A stretch of DNA of 64,000 bases, from positions 3,224,001 to 3,288,000 of the forward strand of contig NZ_CP108352.1 of NCBI RefSeq assembly GCF_036237275.1. The letters run 5' to 3'. Of this stretch, positions 52,246 to 62,294 are shown one piece after another (the stretch's first letter is position 1; the number at the start of each line of letters is the position of its first letter). The notes under the pieces were generated by a model. The model did no database searches. It had not been told where the DNA came from and saw only the letters and a program-made list of their open reading frames with translations. This DNA is from Streptomyces sp. NBC_01353 (GTDB taxonomy: Bacteria > Actinomycetota > Actinomycetes > Streptomycetales > Streptomycetaceae). A program made the position numbers and the translations under genes.

Positions 52246-53016
52246 ATGGAAGGCAGGACAGCACTGGTGACCGGCGCGGCCGGCGGGATCGGTGCCTCGG
52301 TGGCCGGCCAACTCGCCGGGCAGGGCGTGACGGTCGCAGCCGTGGACCGGGACTCCGAGCGGTTGCGCGAGACGACGGAGAAGCTGGCCGCCGACGGCCT
52401 GAGGGTCATCCCCTTCGCGGCCGACGTCAGCTCGGCCGCCGAGGTCGAGTCCGTCGTGGACGCGGTGGAGAAGCAGCTGGGCCCGCTGGACTTCCTGGTC
52501 AACGCGGCGGGTGTACTGCGCCTGGGCGCCGTGGGCGAACTGACCGAGGAGGACTGGCGCACCACGTTCGGCGTCAACACGACGGGCGTCTTCCTCATGT
52601 CCCAGGCGGTGGTACGCAGGATGACGGGCCGCTCGCGCGGCGCCGTCGTCACCGTGGCGTCCAACGCCGCCGGCACGCCCCGCATGGAGATGGCCGCCTA
52701 CGCGGCGTCCAAGGCCGCGGCGACGATGTTCACCAAGTGCCTGGGTGTGGAGGTGGCCAGGTACGGAATCCGCTGCAACGTGGTGGCGCCCGGCTCGACC
52801 GACACCCCCATGCTCAGGTCGATGTGGCACGACGAGAGCGGCCCGCGCAAGACCGTCGAAGGCTCGCTCGCCGCCCACCGGCTGGGCATCCCGCTGGAGA
52901 AGGTGGCCACCCCGTCGGACGTCGCCGACGCCGTCCTCTTCCTGCTCTCGGACCGGGCGTCGCACATCACGATGCACACCCTCACCGTGGACGGCGGAGC
53001 CACGCTCGGCACCTAG
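52246..53016 (+). CDS. 2,3-dihydro-2,3-dihydroxybenzoate dehydrogenase (EntA-like)
   Basis: A 256-residue short-chain dehydrogenase. NAD site [13 protein letters not shown]; catalytic Ser139, Tyr152 and Lys156 ([22 protein letters not shown] region). It has EntA-type segments [19 protein letters not shown]-like [34 protein letters not shown] and [17 protein letters not shown]. EntA oxidises 2,3-dihydro-2,3-dihydroxybenzoate to 2,3-dihydroxybenzoate; close relatives act on dihydro-hydroxyanthranilate. Isochorismate synthase and isochorismatase are not in the cluster, so they must be supplied from elsewhere or the substrate differs. GAGGAGA lies upstream. Confidence 0.88.
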   Translation: MEGRTALVTGAAGGIGASVAGQLAGQGVTVAAVDRDSERLRETTEKLAADGLRVIPFAADVSSAAEVESVVDAVEKQLGPLDFLVNAAGVLRLGAVGELTEEDWRTTFGVNTTGVFLMSQAVVRRMTGRSRGAVVTVASNAAGTPRMEMAAYAASKAAATMFTKCLGVEVARYGIRCNVVAPGSTDTPMLRSMWHDESGPRKTVEGSLAAHRLGIPLEKVATPSDVADAVLFLLSDRASHITMHTLTVDGGATLGT

Positions 53017-53063
53017 GGGCGACGGATCCTCCCGCACGTGCTCCATCCTGCACGGTGACGACA

Positions 53064-53095
53064 AAGGGGTCGGCTCCCGGAGGAGCCGACCCCTT
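53064..53095 (+). terminator. Terminator at the right end of the cluster
   Basis: A 14-bp perfect stem (AAGGGGTCGGCTCC, 53064-53077, with 53082-53095) with a CGGA-type loop lies 47 bp after the dehydrogenase stop. Confidence 0.85.
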
Positions 53096-53221
53096 CTGGG
53101 CTCACCCGCCGGATCGGCAAGCCCGCCCACAACGGCCTAAAATGGCCTAAAAATGTAAGCAAGGCATGTCCGGCGGCTTCAAGGTGCCCCCGCGGGCCGT
53201 TCGGCTGGCCCAGGAGGCGTG

Positions 53222-53836
53222 ATGACCGTTTCCCCCGGAACGCCACCGCAGTACACGCAACGCGACCCCGAGGACGTCCTCAAGCAGCTCGGAAGCTCAT
53301 GGCACTGGGCACTCGGCTTCGCCCTTGCGACACTGATCCCAGGCATCCTGGTGCTCGTCTGGCCCGACGAGACGCTGCACGTCCTGGCCGTGATCATCGG
53401 TCTGCAACTCCTGGTGGCGGGTGGCTTCCGTTTCGTCGCTGCCTTCTCGCACAGCAGTGACCGGGGCGGCAGCAGACTGGCGGGCGTCCTGATCGCCACG
53501 CTGGCGCTCCTGGCAGGCGTCCTGGTGCTGCGGCATCCGATGCAGACCATCGGCGCGCTGTCCCTGATCGTCGGGGTGTTCTGGCTGCTGACCGGAGTGC
53601 TCACGGCGTACGTCGCGATCGCCGACCGCGCGCTCGTGCATCGCGGCCTGCTCTTCGGCATGGGCGCCCTCGGCACCGTCGCCGGAATCGTCGTGCTCTG
53701 CTTCCCGGTGGACTCTGCGGTCGCCCTGACGCGACTGTTGGGACTCTGGCTCGTCCTGCTCGGCGTATTCGAAGTGGTGATGGCCTTCGCGCTGCGCTCC
53801 GCCACCCGCCGGATCACGCCCACGCCTCCAGGGTGA
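53222..53836 (+). CDS. HdeD/DUF308 family membrane protein
   Basis: A 204-residue protein with six evenly spaced hydrophobic helices in three pairs, for example ALGFALATLIPGILVLVWP and TIGALSLIVGVFWLLTGVL. This is the DUF308 repeat layout of the acid-resistance protein HdeD. The N-terminus is soluble and charged. AGGAGG ends 4 bases before the chosen ATG; a GTG one codon earlier is too close to it. Function in Streptomyces unknown. Confidence 0.88.
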   Translation: MTVSPGTPPQYTQRDPEDVLKQLGSSWHWALGFALATLIPGILVLVWPDETLHVLAVIIGLQLLVAGGFRFVAAFSHSSDRGGSRLAGVLIATLALLAGVLVLRHPMQTIGALSLIVGVFWLLTGVLTAYVAIADRALVHRGLLFGMGALGTVAGIVVLCFPVDSAVALTRLLGLWLVLLGVFEVVMAFALRSATRRITPTPPG

Positions 53837-53901
53837 ACCCGGCGTCGACGGACCCACATCCAGCACGCGCGCGACGAAAACCCGTCCGCGACGACGACGC
53901 G

Positions 53902-53930
53902 TTGTGTACACATGAGACACTCGGTACCCT
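53902..53930 (+). promoter_or_regulatory. Toxin-antitoxin promoter with TGTACA operator
   Basis: The -35 TTGTGT (53902-53907), 17 bases, and the -10 TACCCT (53925-53930) form a good promoter whose start point would fall at or just before the antitoxin ATG (53938), so the message may be leaderless. The -35 overlaps a perfect palindrome TGTGTACACA (53903-53912) whose core TGTACA is the known recognition core of YefM-YoeB complexes. Autoregulation is inferred. Confidence 0.7.
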
Positions 53931-53937
53931 TGAGCGC

Positions 53938-54207
53938 ATGACGCAGCCGCTGCCCATAGAGTCCATCCGCGATGTGCGTGCTCACCTCGCCGAGGTCGTG
54001 GAACGCGCCGATCGCGACGACGTACCCACAGTGATCACGCGCCGGGGCAAGGAAGTCGCCGCCGTCGTGTCCATCGAGGTGCTGCGCAAGTACCAGGAAT
54101 GGGAAGAGCGCGAGATCAACCGGATCATCGACGAGCGCATGGCCAACCCCGCACGCGGCATCCCGATCGAGGACATCATGAGGGAGACGCTGGCACGCGG
54201 TGAGTGA
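53938..54207 (+). CDS. Antitoxin, Phd/YefM family
   Basis: An 89-residue protein. The N-terminal Phd/YefM DNA-binding and dimer fold reads PIESIRDVRAHLAEVVERAD and TVITRRGKEVAAVVSIEVL. The acidic C-terminal half would wrap the toxin. No Shine-Dalgarno is visible; a promoter -10 ends 7 bases before the ATG. It overlaps the toxin gene by 8 bases. Neutralises the partner RNase and represses the operon with it. Confidence 0.88.
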   Translation: MTQPLPIESIRDVRAHLAEVVERADRDDVPTVITRRGKEVAAVVSIEVLRKYQEWEEREINRIIDERMANPARGIPIEDIMRETLARGE

Positions 54208-54463
54208 GTACCGAACCGTCTTCCGCCCCGAGGCGCAGGCCGAACTCCGGAAGATCCCCCGCGACATGGCGCTGCGCATCCTGGCCAAGCTGACCGAGCT
54301 GGAGACCGACCCCCTCGGCTTCAACACCACCGCGCTGGTGTCCCAGCCCGAACGTCGCCGCCTGCGCGTCGGTGACTACCGCGTCGTCTACACGATCGAC
54401 AATGGGGAGCTGGTGATCTGGGTCGTTCACGGCGGACACCGATCCACCGTTCACGAGACCTGA
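54200..54463 (+). CDS. Toxin, RelE/ParE superfamily mRNA interferase
   Basis: An 87-residue basic protein. The RelE-fold pattern reads YRTVFRPEAQAELRKIP, an arginine-rich RRRLRVGDYRVVYTI strand and a final VIWVVHGGHRSTVHET. The Arg, Tyr and His positions near the C-terminus match those used for ribosome-dependent mRNA cleavage in RelE relatives. GTG start inside the antitoxin end. Lies at the right edge of the biosynthetic cluster and may help retain the region. Confidence 0.87.
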   Translation: MSEYRTVFRPEAQAELRKIPRDMALRILAKLTELETDPLGFNTTALVSQPERRRLRVGDYRVVYTIDNGELVIWVVHGGHRSTVHET

Positions 54464-54512
54464 CTGCCGCTGACTCCGCGTAAGAATATCCAGCACCCAT
54501 CCAGCACGGTGC

Positions 54513-54552
54513 CGACGAAGGGGCCGGACCCAACAGAGTCCGACCCCTCGTC
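54513..54552. terminator. Imperfect terminator after the toxin-antitoxin pair
   Basis: GACGAAGGGGCCGGAC pairs with GTCCGACCCCTCGTC with one bulge and one mismatch around an 8-base loop. It also lies downstream of the minus-strand ychF gene. Confidence 0.6.
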
Positions 54553-54597
54553 ACCTGCATGTTTGCCACGTCGGCGACGTGGCGCTATTTCATCCGC

Positions 54598-55686
<1,089 letters not shown>

Positions 55687-55858
55687 GGTGGCGACTTCCT
55701 GGAGTACGGATGGGGGTGCGGTGGTGGGCCGATCCCCCAGTTTACGGGGGGTCCGAACCGGCCTGTGACGCCGACCTTCGGCCGATCTCGACGGCAACGT
55801 CACCCAAAGGGCGTGTCCTGTACCGTCCCTGCGCCCCTTCCCGACCTACGTTGGTGTA

Positions 55859-56464
55859 GTGGAGCAGCAACGGACAAGTCAGCCTCAAGGCCGCCGACGG
55901 CCCCAAACGCCTCTCACGCCGCCCGGCGCGCTCGTGGAGGGCGCCGCCGTCTACCGCGTCGCCGCCCGTCCGGGCGGCCCGGGCAGCGGCCGGGTCGAGC
56001 GGGCCGTGCCCGTACGCCGGCCCGTGCCGCCCGTCGTCCTCGCGCTGCGGCGGCTGCCCAACCCGCGGCTGACCGGCCTCGGCGCCGGGCTCTTCGCCTC
56101 CGCCACCATGCTGGTGCTCGGCCTGCTCGACCAGCTGCTCCTCGACGGCTCCCCGCTCGCCTACGGCCTGCTGTTCCTGCCGGTCAGCGCCCTGACCGCG
56201 CTCTGGGTCCGCACCGCCGACCTCGTCACCGCACCGATCAGCGTGCCCATCGCCTTCGCGGTCGGTGTCGTGCCGATCGCGGGCGGCACCGGGGGCTTCG
56301 GCGGGCAGGCGATGGCCGTCGTCACGGCCCTCGCCGTGCAGGCCGGGTGGCTGTACGGCGGCACCCTCGTCGCCGGTCTGATCACCTGCGTCCGGAAGGT
56401 GCGGCACATGGCCCGCCGCCAGCGCCTCGCGGCCCGCGCGCCCCAGCGGGTCCGCCGCCCGTAG
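55859..56464 (+). CDS. DUF6542-type membrane protein
   Basis: A 201-residue protein. It has a basic, proline-rich cytoplasmic N-terminus (about 1-68), then four hydrophobic helices (LTGLGAGLFASATMLVLGLL, YGLLFLPVSALTALWV, ISVPIAFAVGVVPI, AVVTALAVQAGWLYGGTLVA) and a basic tail. This matches the DUF6542 family found beside ppgK and ispH in Streptomyces. GTG start, divergent from ychF. Function unknown. Confidence 0.8.
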   Translation: MEQQRTSQPQGRRRPQTPLTPPGALVEGAAVYRVAARPGGPGSGRVERAVPVRRPVPPVVLALRRLPNPRLTGLGAGLFASATMLVLGLLDQLLLDGSPLAYGLLFLPVSALTALWVRTADLVTAPISVPIAFAVGVVPIAGGTGGFGGQAMAVVTALAVQAGWLYGGTLVAGLITCVRKVRHMARRQRLAARAPQRVRRP

Positions 56465-56610
56465 GTCGCGGAGTCCCCGCAGGGGCCAGGCGACGCTCCG
56501 CCGCCCCGAGAGTCCCTGCACTGCCCGACCGCGCTCAGCCGCCCGTAGGTCGGAGAGACCCGCAGGCCGCCGCCGCCCCCGCCCCCCAGACGCCCCACGC
56601 GCCGAAGCCC

Positions 56611-57354
56611 CTACCGCGCCCGCGCCGCCATCGCCGCGCCCACGATCCCCGCGTTGTTCTGCAGCTCCGCCGGCACGATCTCCGCCCTGATGCCCTCGAT
56701 CAGCGGCAGGAACTTGTCCGCCTTCCGGCTCACTCCCCCGCCGATGATGAACAGCTCCGGCGAGAACAGCATCTCCACATGGGCCAGGTACTTCTGCACC
56801 CGCCGCGTCGCCCAGTGCTCCCAGCTGAGGTCCTCGTCCTCCTTGGCCTTCGTCGACGCCCGCTTCTCCGCGTCGTGGCCCTTCAGCTCCAGATGGCCCA
56901 GCTCCGTGTTCGGCACGAGCCGGCCGTCCACGAAGAGCGCCGAGCCGATGCCCGTACCGAGCGTCAGCAGGATCACCGTGCCCTTGCGTCCCCGGCCCGC
57001 GCCGAAGGTGATCTCGGCGATACCGGCCGCGTCCGCGTCGTTCAGGATCGTCACCGGGAGCCCGCCCAGGCGTTCGCCGAGCAGTCTGCCCGCGTCGACG
57101 TCGATCCAGGACTTGTCGACGTTCGCGGCGGTACGGATCGTGGAGCCCGTCACGACACCCGGGAAGGTCACCCCGACCGGGCCGGACCAGCCGAAGTTCT
57201 CGACGACCTCGACGACACATCCCGCCACACCTTCGGGTGTGGCGGGATGCGGGGTCAGTACCTTGTGGCGGGGCTCGGCCAGCTCCCCGCGCTCCAGGTC
57301 CACCGGAGCGCCCTTGATGCCCGAGCCGCCGATGTCCACTCCGAAAACGTTCAT
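56611..57354 (-). CDS. ppgK: Polyphosphate glucokinase
   Basis: A 247-residue ROK-family sugar kinase. The phosphate loop reads FGVDIGGSGIKGAPVD; catalytic-region ILNDADAAG; ATP/poly(P) site LLTLGTGIGSALFVDG; and GGGVSRKADKF. It phosphorylates glucose with polyphosphate or ATP. The chosen start gives MNVFGVDIGG. An unusual 14-bp perfect hairpin lies inside the gene (57218-57249). Confidence 0.93.
   Translation of the reverse strand: MNVFGVDIGGSGIKGAPVDLERGELAEPRHKVLTPHPATPEGVAGCVVEVVENFGWSGPVGVTFPGVVTGSTIRTAANVDKSWIDVDAGRLLGERLGGLPVTILNDADAAGIAEITFGAGRGRKGTVILLTLGTGIGSALFVDGRLVPNTELGHLELKGHDAEKRASTKAKEDEDLSWEHWATRRVQKYLAHVEMLFSPELFIIGGGVSRKADKFLPLIEGIRAEIVPAELQNNAGIVGAAMAARAR
57218..57249. 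repeat. Perfect intragenic hairpin in ppgK
   Basis: CATCCCGCCACACC (57218-57231), TTCG loop, GGTGTGGCGGGATG (57236-57249) gives a 14-bp perfect stem. It lies inside the coding sequence, in the segment encoding HPATPEGVAGCV. On the ppgK mRNA the loop is CGAA; on the opposite strand it is the extra-stable UUCG. Confidence 0.85.
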
Positions 57355-57420
57355 GGACCCCACGGTAAGGGCTGTGGCCGGGAGTTACTCCTTGAACGCC
57401 AACCCTCGGAGGCGTGTGTC

Positions 57421-58440
57421 CTACTCCTGTACGAGCTTCGCAGCCTCGGCGCGCAGGTCCTTGTTCCGGAGCTCCTTCGGGAGCGAGAAGGTCAGCGACT
57501 CGTCGGCCGTCTTGACGATCTCCACGTCCGCGTAGCCACGCTCGGTGAGCCAGGCCAGGACCTCCTGGACGAGGACGTCCGGGACGGAGGCGCCCGACGA
57601 CAGGCCGACCGAGGTGACGCCCTCCAGCCAGGCCTCGTCGATCTCGCTCGCGAAGTCGACCAGGTACGCGGCCGGCACGCCGGCCTGCTTGGCGACCTCG
57701 ACCATGCGGATCGAGTTCGAGGAGTTCTTCGAGCCGACGACGATCACCAGCTCGGCCTGGCCGGCGAGCTCCTTGATGGCCAGCTGCCGGTTCTGCGTGG
57801 CGTAGCAGATGTCGTCGGACGGCGGGGAGATCAGCTGCGGGAACTTCTCCTTCAGCGCGTCCACCGTCTCCATCGTCTCGTCGACCGAGAGCGTGGTCTG
57901 GGAGAGCCAGACGACCCTCGACGGGTCGCGGACCTCGACCTTGGCCACGTCGCCGGGGCCGTCGACGAGCTGGATGTGGTCGGGGGCCTCGCCGGAGGTG
58001 CCGATGACCTCCTCGTGGCCCTCGTGGCCGATCAGGAGGATGTCGAAGTCCTCGTTGGCGAACCGGACCGCCTCCTTGTGCACCTTCGTGACCAGCGGGC
58101 AGGTCGCGTCGATGGTCTTCAGACGACCCTCGCGGGCCTCCTCGTGCACGGTCGGGGCCACGCCGTGCGCGGAGAACATCACGATGTTGCCCGCCGGCAC
58201 CTCGGTCGCCTGGTCGACGAAGATGGCGCCCTTCCGCTCCAGGGTCTGGACGACGTACTTGTTGTGCACGATCTCGTGGCGTACGTAGATCGGCGCACCG
58301 TACTGCTCCAGGGCCTTCTCCACGGCGATCACGGCACGGTCCACGCCCGCGCAGTAGCCGCGGGGAGCGGCGAGCAGGACACGCTTCGGGCGGTTCGTCG
58401 TGGTCGCGGTCTCGGGCGTCGACGCGGGCGTAGCAGTCAT
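57421..58440 (-). CDS. ispH: HMBPP reductase, housekeeping copy
   Basis: A 339-residue IspH (LytB). The ligand cysteines lie in [24 protein letters not shown] and [17 protein letters not shown]-type [13 protein letters not shown] and [12 protein letters not shown] are also present. It sits in a conserved Streptomyces gene neighbourhood with ppgK, xseA-xseB and glpX, so it is the primary-metabolism enzyme. Its paralogue for the biosynthetic cluster is at 48514-49464. The chosen start gives MTATPAS; a longer frame upstream is open. Confidence 0.95.
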   Translation of the reverse strand: MTATPASTPETATTTNRPKRVLLAAPRGYCAGVDRAVIAVEKALEQYGAPIYVRHEIVHNKYVVQTLERKGAIFVDQATEVPAGNIVMFSAHGVAPTVHEEAREGRLKTIDATCPLVTKVHKEAVRFANEDFDILLIGHEGHEEVIGTSGEAPDHIQLVDGPGDVAKVEVRDPSRVVWLSQTTLSVDETMETVDALKEKFPQLISPPSDDICYATQNRQLAIKELAGQAELVIVVGSKNSSNSIRMVEVAKQAGVPAAYLVDFASEIDEAWLEGVTSVGLSSGASVPDVLVQEVLAWLTERGYADVEIVKTADESLTFSLPKELRNKDLRAEAAKLVQE

Positions 58441-58530
58441 GCGTCCCATCGTAAGGCCGCGTGATAGCACGGCCGGCTACGGCCGCGTCGGTGCGGCGAC
58501 TGATCCAGACCGTGGCCGAGACTTGGGCGC

Positions 58531-59874
58531 ATGGCCGAGGAAGCACAGGTGGCAGCGCACACCGGACTGCGGCGGACCCTCGGGTTCCGCGACCTTGTCG
58601 TCTACGGGCTGCTCTTCATCGCGCCCATGGCCCCCGTCGGCGTCTTCGGCACCCTCGACGCCAAATCGCACGGCTCGGTGGCGCTCGTCTACGTCGTCGC
58701 CACCGTCGCGATGGCGTTCACCGCTTTCAGCTACGCGCAGATGGTGCGGGTCGTCCCGCTCGCGGGCTCCGTCTTCGCCTACGCCCGCAAAGCCCTGGGC
58801 GAGGGGCCGGGGTTCGTCGCCGGGTGGATGGCGATGCTCGACTACATGCTGATCCCGGCCGTGGCCTACCTCTTCGCGGGCATCGCGATGGAGGCTCTGG
58901 TCCCGGAGGTGGACCGGTGGGTGTGGACCGCGATCGCGGTGGTCGTCACGACGCTGCTCAACCTCTGGGGGGTACGGGCGGCTGCCCGGGTCGGCTTCGC
59001 GGTGCTCGCCATGGAGATCGTGGTGCTGCTGATCTTCGTGGTGTCGTCGGTGGTCGTCCTCGTCCAGGACGGGGCGCGGCGCGACTGGTGGTCACCGCTG
59101 GGCGGGGACGGGACGTTCTCGACGGCGGCCGTGGTGGGCGCGGTGTCGGTCGCCGTGCTCTCGTACCTCGGCTTCGACGCGATCGCCTCGTTCGCGGAGG
59201 AGGTCACCGGAGGGTCGGAGAAGGTGGCGCGGGCGGTGCTGTTCTGCCTGGCGCTGGCGGGCGTGCTCTTCGTGGCCCAGACGTACCTGGTGGCGCTGCT
59301 GGAACCGCTCTCCTCGGCGGAGCTGGCGGCGGATCCCTCGAAGCAGGGCTCGGCGTTCTACGACGCGGTGGACGTGTCCGTGGGGACGTGGCTGCACGAC
59401 CTGGTGGCGGTGTCGAAGGCGATCGGGGCGGCGTTCGCGGCGCTCGCCGGGCAGGCGGCGGCCGCCCGGCTGCTCTTCGCGATGGGCCGGGAGCGGCGGC
59501 TGCCGCGGCTGCTCGGCCGTACGGATTCGGGGGTGCCGCGGGTGGCTCTGCTGCTCGCCGCGGCCGTGACGATGGTGGCGGCGGTGTGGGCGGCGCAGCG
59601 GGACGACGGTCTCGACCACCTGGTGTCGGTGGTCGACGTCGGGGCCCTGACGGCCTTCGTGCTGCTGCACGCGAGCGTGGTGGGGTGGTTCGCGGTACGC
59701 CGCATGGAGGGGCCGCCGCACTGGCTGCGGCACGTGGTGATGCCGGTGGTGGGGGCGGCGATCCTGATCGCGGTGATCGTGGAGGCGTCGGTGTCGGCGC
59801 AGCTGGTGGGCGTGATCTGGCTGGGCGTGGGCCTGGTGGTGCTCGCGGTGCAGGGGACGACGCGGGTGCCGTGA
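58531..59874 (+). CDS. APC-superfamily amino acid/polyamine permease
   Basis: A 447-residue membrane protein with about 12 transmembrane helices. The TM1 segment reads [18 protein letters not shown]. The APC-typical [21 protein letters not shown] is present, as is [14 protein letters not shown] around TM6. The C-terminus is hydrophobic. It imports or exchanges amino acids or amines; the substrate cannot be read. Divergent from ispH over 90 bp. Confidence 0.9.
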   Translation: MAEEAQVAAHTGLRRTLGFRDLVVYGLLFIAPMAPVGVFGTLDAKSHGSVALVYVVATVAMAFTAFSYAQMVRVVPLAGSVFAYARKALGEGPGFVAGWMAMLDYMLIPAVAYLFAGIAMEALVPEVDRWVWTAIAVVVTTLLNLWGVRAAARVGFAVLAMEIVVLLIFVVSSVVVLVQDGARRDWWSPLGGDGTFSTAAVVGAVSVAVLSYLGFDAIASFAEEVTGGSEKVARAVLFCLALAGVLFVAQTYLVALLEPLSSAELAADPSKQGSAFYDAVDVSVGTWLHDLVAVSKAIGAAFAALAGQAAAARLLFAMGRERRLPRLLGRTDSGVPRVALLLAAAVTMVAAVWAAQRDDGLDHLVSVVDVGALTAFVLLHASVVGWFAVRRMEGPPHWLRHVVMPVVGAAILIAVIVEASVSAQLVGVIWLGVGLVVLAVQGTTRVP

Positions 59875-59908
59875 CCCCCGGGGTTGTGGGCATCTGTTCC
59901 GCCGGGGC

Positions 59909-59940
59909 TGGGGGTCCCCCCGGACGGAGTCTGGGGGAGG
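59909..59940. repeat. Dispersed Streptomyces-type intergenic hairpin element, copy 2
   Basis: A GC-rich imperfect hairpin lies between the permease stop and xseA. It shares the GGGGGT, C-run and CTGGGGGAGG framework with the element at 5722-5756. Confidence 0.6.
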
Positions 59941-59984
59941 GTGGGCGCAACGGAGTGTCCGTGTCCGCCGCTAGTCTCGGCCGC

Positions 59985-61205
59985 ATGGGTCTCAATACGT
60001 CCGCCGAAGCGCCGCTGCCCGTCGGGGAGGTCTCCCGGCTGATCGGGGGGTGGATCGACCGGCTCGGTGCCGTGTGGGTCGAGGGGCAGATCACGCAGTT
60101 GTCCCGGCGGCCAGGGGCCGGGGTCGTCTTCCTGACGCTGCGGGATCCCTCGTACGACATCTCCATCGGCGTGACCTGCTACCGCCAGGTCTTCGACGCC
60201 GTCGCCGACGTCGTCTCCGAGGGCGCCCGGGTCGTCGTGCACGCGAAGCCCGAGTGGTACGCGCCGCGCGGGCAGCTGTCCCTGCGGGCCGTGGAGATCA
60301 AGCCGGTCGGCATCGGGGAGCTGCTGGCCCGACTGGAGCAGCTGAAGCGGAGCCTGGGCGCCGAGGGGCTCTTCGCGCTCGACCGCAAGAAGCCCTTGCC
60401 GTTCCTCCCCCAGCTCGTCGGCCTCGTCGTCGGCCGCGCCTCCGCCGCCGAGCGGGACGTCCTGGAGAACGCGCGGCGCCGCTGGCCCGCCGTCCGCTTC
60501 GAGGTCCGTAACGTCGCCGTGCAGGGCGTGAAGGCCGTGCCCCAGGTCGTCCAGGCGGTGAAGGAGCTCGACGCGCACGACGGGGTGGACGTGATCATCG
60601 TGGCGCGGGGCGGCGGCAGCGTGGAGGACCTGCTTCCGTTCTCGGACGAGCAGCTGATCCGGGCGGTCGCCGACTGCCGTACACCGGTGGTCTCCGCGAT
60701 CGGCCACGAGCCGGACTCGCCGCTGCTCGACCTCGTCGCCGACCTGCGCGCCTCCACGCCGACCGACGCCGCCAAGAAGGTCGTACCGGACGTCGGCGAG
60801 GAGCTGGACCGGGTGCAGGGCCTGCGGGACCGGGCGCTGCGGACCGTACGGGGGCTGCTCGACCGGGAGGAGCGCGGACTCGCGCACGCGCTGGCGCGGC
60901 CGGTCATGGAGCATCCGCAGCGGATGGTGGAGCTGCGCGAGGACGAGCTCGACGCGCTGCTCGCCCGCAGCCGCCGGACGCTCGGGCATCTGCTCGACCG
61001 GGCCGACTCGGAACTGTCGCACACCCGGGCGCGGGTCCGGGCCCTGTCGCCCGCCGCGACGATGGAGCGGGGGTACGCCGTGCTCCAGCGGGCGGACGGA
61101 TCGGTCGTGCGCTCCCCGGAGGAGGTCGCGGTGGACGAGGAGCTGCGGGCGAGGGTCGCGGCGGGCGAGTTCGCGGTGCGGCGCGTTGTCGGACCGGACG
61201 CATAG
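59985..61205 (+). CDS. xseA: Exodeoxyribonuclease VII large subunit
   Basis: A 406-residue protein. The N-terminal OB-fold domain reads [20 protein letters not shown] and the catalytic region reads [19 protein letters not shown] and [20 protein letters not shown]. Long C-terminal helices follow, and it ends with [16 protein letters not shown]. With XseB it degrades single-stranded DNA from both ends. xseB begins 10 bp after the stop. Confidence 0.96.
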   Translation: MGLNTSAEAPLPVGEVSRLIGGWIDRLGAVWVEGQITQLSRRPGAGVVFLTLRDPSYDISIGVTCYRQVFDAVADVVSEGARVVVHAKPEWYAPRGQLSLRAVEIKPVGIGELLARLEQLKRSLGAEGLFALDRKKPLPFLPQLVGLVVGRASAAERDVLENARRRWPAVRFEVRNVAVQGVKAVPQVVQAVKELDAHDGVDVIIVARGGGSVEDLLPFSDEQLIRAVADCRTPVVSAIGHEPDSPLLDLVADLRASTPTDAAKKVVPDVGEELDRVQGLRDRALRTVRGLLDREERGLAHALARPVMEHPQRMVELREDELDALLARSRRTLGHLLDRADSELSHTRARVRALSPAATMERGYAVLQRADGSVVRSPEEVAVDEELRARVAAGEFAVRRVVGPDA

Positions 61206-61215
61206 GGTGGTTTCC

Positions 61216-61449
61216 ATGGCAGCCACCACGGAAGAGGCGCTCGGTTACGAGCAGGCACGCGACGAGCTGATCGAGGTCGTTCGGCGTCTGGAGACGGGCG
61301 GAACGACCCTGGAGGAGGCGCTCGCGCTCTGGGAGCGTGGAGAGGAATTGGCCAAGGTCTGCCGGCGTTGGCTGGAAGGCGCTCGCGCACGGCTCGACGC
61401 CGCGATCTCCTCTTCCGAGGGCGACGAGGCCAAGGACGCCGCCGAGTAG
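61216..61449 (+). CDS. xseB: Exodeoxyribonuclease VII small subunit
   Basis: A 77-residue helical protein. The family pattern reads GYEQARDELIEVVRRLETGG, TLEEALALWERGEEL and CRRWLEGARARLDAA. Binds the XseA helical region. The chosen ATG gives MAATTEEA; the frame is open for 10 codons further upstream, overlapping xseA. Confidence 0.95.
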   Translation: MAATTEEALGYEQARDELIEVVRRLETGGTTLEEALALWERGEELAKVCRRWLEGARARLDAAISSSEGDEAKDAAE

Positions 61450-61542
61450 CGGCTCCCGAAGCCGAGGCTTCGGAAGCCCGCAGCCTCGGAAATCCGGCGG
61501 CTCCGGAGACCCGACGATGTGAAGCGGATCACTATCCGAATA

Positions 61543-61565
61543 GATTAGTTGAAAGTTAACCAATC
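61543..61565. promoter_or_regulatory. Imperfect 23-bp inverted repeat upstream of the nitroreductase
   Basis: GATTAGTTGA (61543-61552), AAG, TTAACCAATC (61556-61565) match as an inverted repeat at 8 of 10 positions in an unusually AT-rich patch, 56-78 bp before the start codon. The form suits a MarR- or HxlR-type repressor, which would be encoded outside the window. Confidence 0.5.
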
Positions 61566-61620
61566 AGCGTCGTACGGTGAGGTCATCGCAAGACCCCCAG
61601 CAGTTCGGAAGGTACGCAGC

Positions 61621-62211
61621 ATGACCCTCGCCCTTGACTCCGCCGCCCAGGACCTCCTTTTCCGTGAGGCCCGTACCGCCAACACCTTCACCGACGAGCC
61701 GGTGACCGACGAGCAGGTCCAGGCGATCTACGACCTGGTCAAGTTCGGGCCGACCGCGTTCAACCAGTCGCCGCTGCGTATCACCCTGGTCCGCTCCCCC
61801 GAGGCCCGCGAGCGCCTCGTGAAGCACATGGCCGAGGGCAACCAGCCGAAGACCGCCGCCGCCCCGCTGGTCGCGATCCTCTCCGCCGACAACGAGTTCC
61901 ACGAGGAGCTCCCGGCCCTGTTCCCGCACTTCCCGCAGGCCAAGGACGTCTTCTTCTCCGAGCGCCCGGTCCGTGAAGGTGCCGCCCTGCTGAACGCCGC
62001 CCTCCAGGCCGCCTACTTCATCGTCGGCGTCCGCGCCGCCGGCCTCGCCGCCGGCCCGATGACCGGCCTCGACTTCGCCGGAGTCCAGAAGGAGTTCCTG
62101 GACGACGACCACACCCCGCTGATGGTCATCAACATCGGCAAGCCCGGCGAGGACGCCTGGTTCCCGCGCTCCCCGCGCCTGGCCTTCGACGAGGTCGTCA
62201 CCACCGTCTGA
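61621..62211 (+). CDS. Nitroreductase family protein (RutE-like)
   Basis: A 196-residue FMN-dependent reductase. It has the RutE-type start [21 protein letters not shown], then [14 protein letters not shown] for FMN binding, [16 protein letters not shown], and the C-terminal [19 protein letters not shown]. Relatives reduce malonic semialdehyde, nitroaromatics or quinones. GGAAGG lies upstream. A hairpin terminator follows. Confidence 0.92.
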   Translation: MTLALDSAAQDLLFREARTANTFTDEPVTDEQVQAIYDLVKFGPTAFNQSPLRITLVRSPEARERLVKHMAEGNQPKTAAAPLVAILSADNEFHEELPALFPHFPQAKDVFFSERPVREGAALLNAALQAAYFIVGVRAAGLAAGPMTGLDFAGVQKEFLDDDHTPLMVINIGKPGEDAWFPRSPRLAFDEVVTTV

Positions 62212-62228
62212 TCCGTACGGCATACGGC

Positions 62229-62261
62229 AGAACCCCCGGACTCCATGAGTCCGGGGGTTCT
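62229..62261. terminator. Bidirectional terminator between nitroreductase and DUF4245 genes
   Basis: A 14-bp perfect stem (AGAACCCCCGGACT, 62229-62242, with 62248-62261) with loop CCATG. Confidence 0.88.
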
Positions 62262-62294
62262 CGCGTATCCGGGGGCCCTACCCGAGCGGCGCGC

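Noticed and set aside
17415-53016. PKS, NRPS, terpene cyclase or phenazine core genes
   Set aside because: I looked for ketosynthase, condensation/thiolation, DDxxE-type cyclase and PhzE/PhzF-type motifs and found none. DAHP synthase alone does not imply a phenazine.
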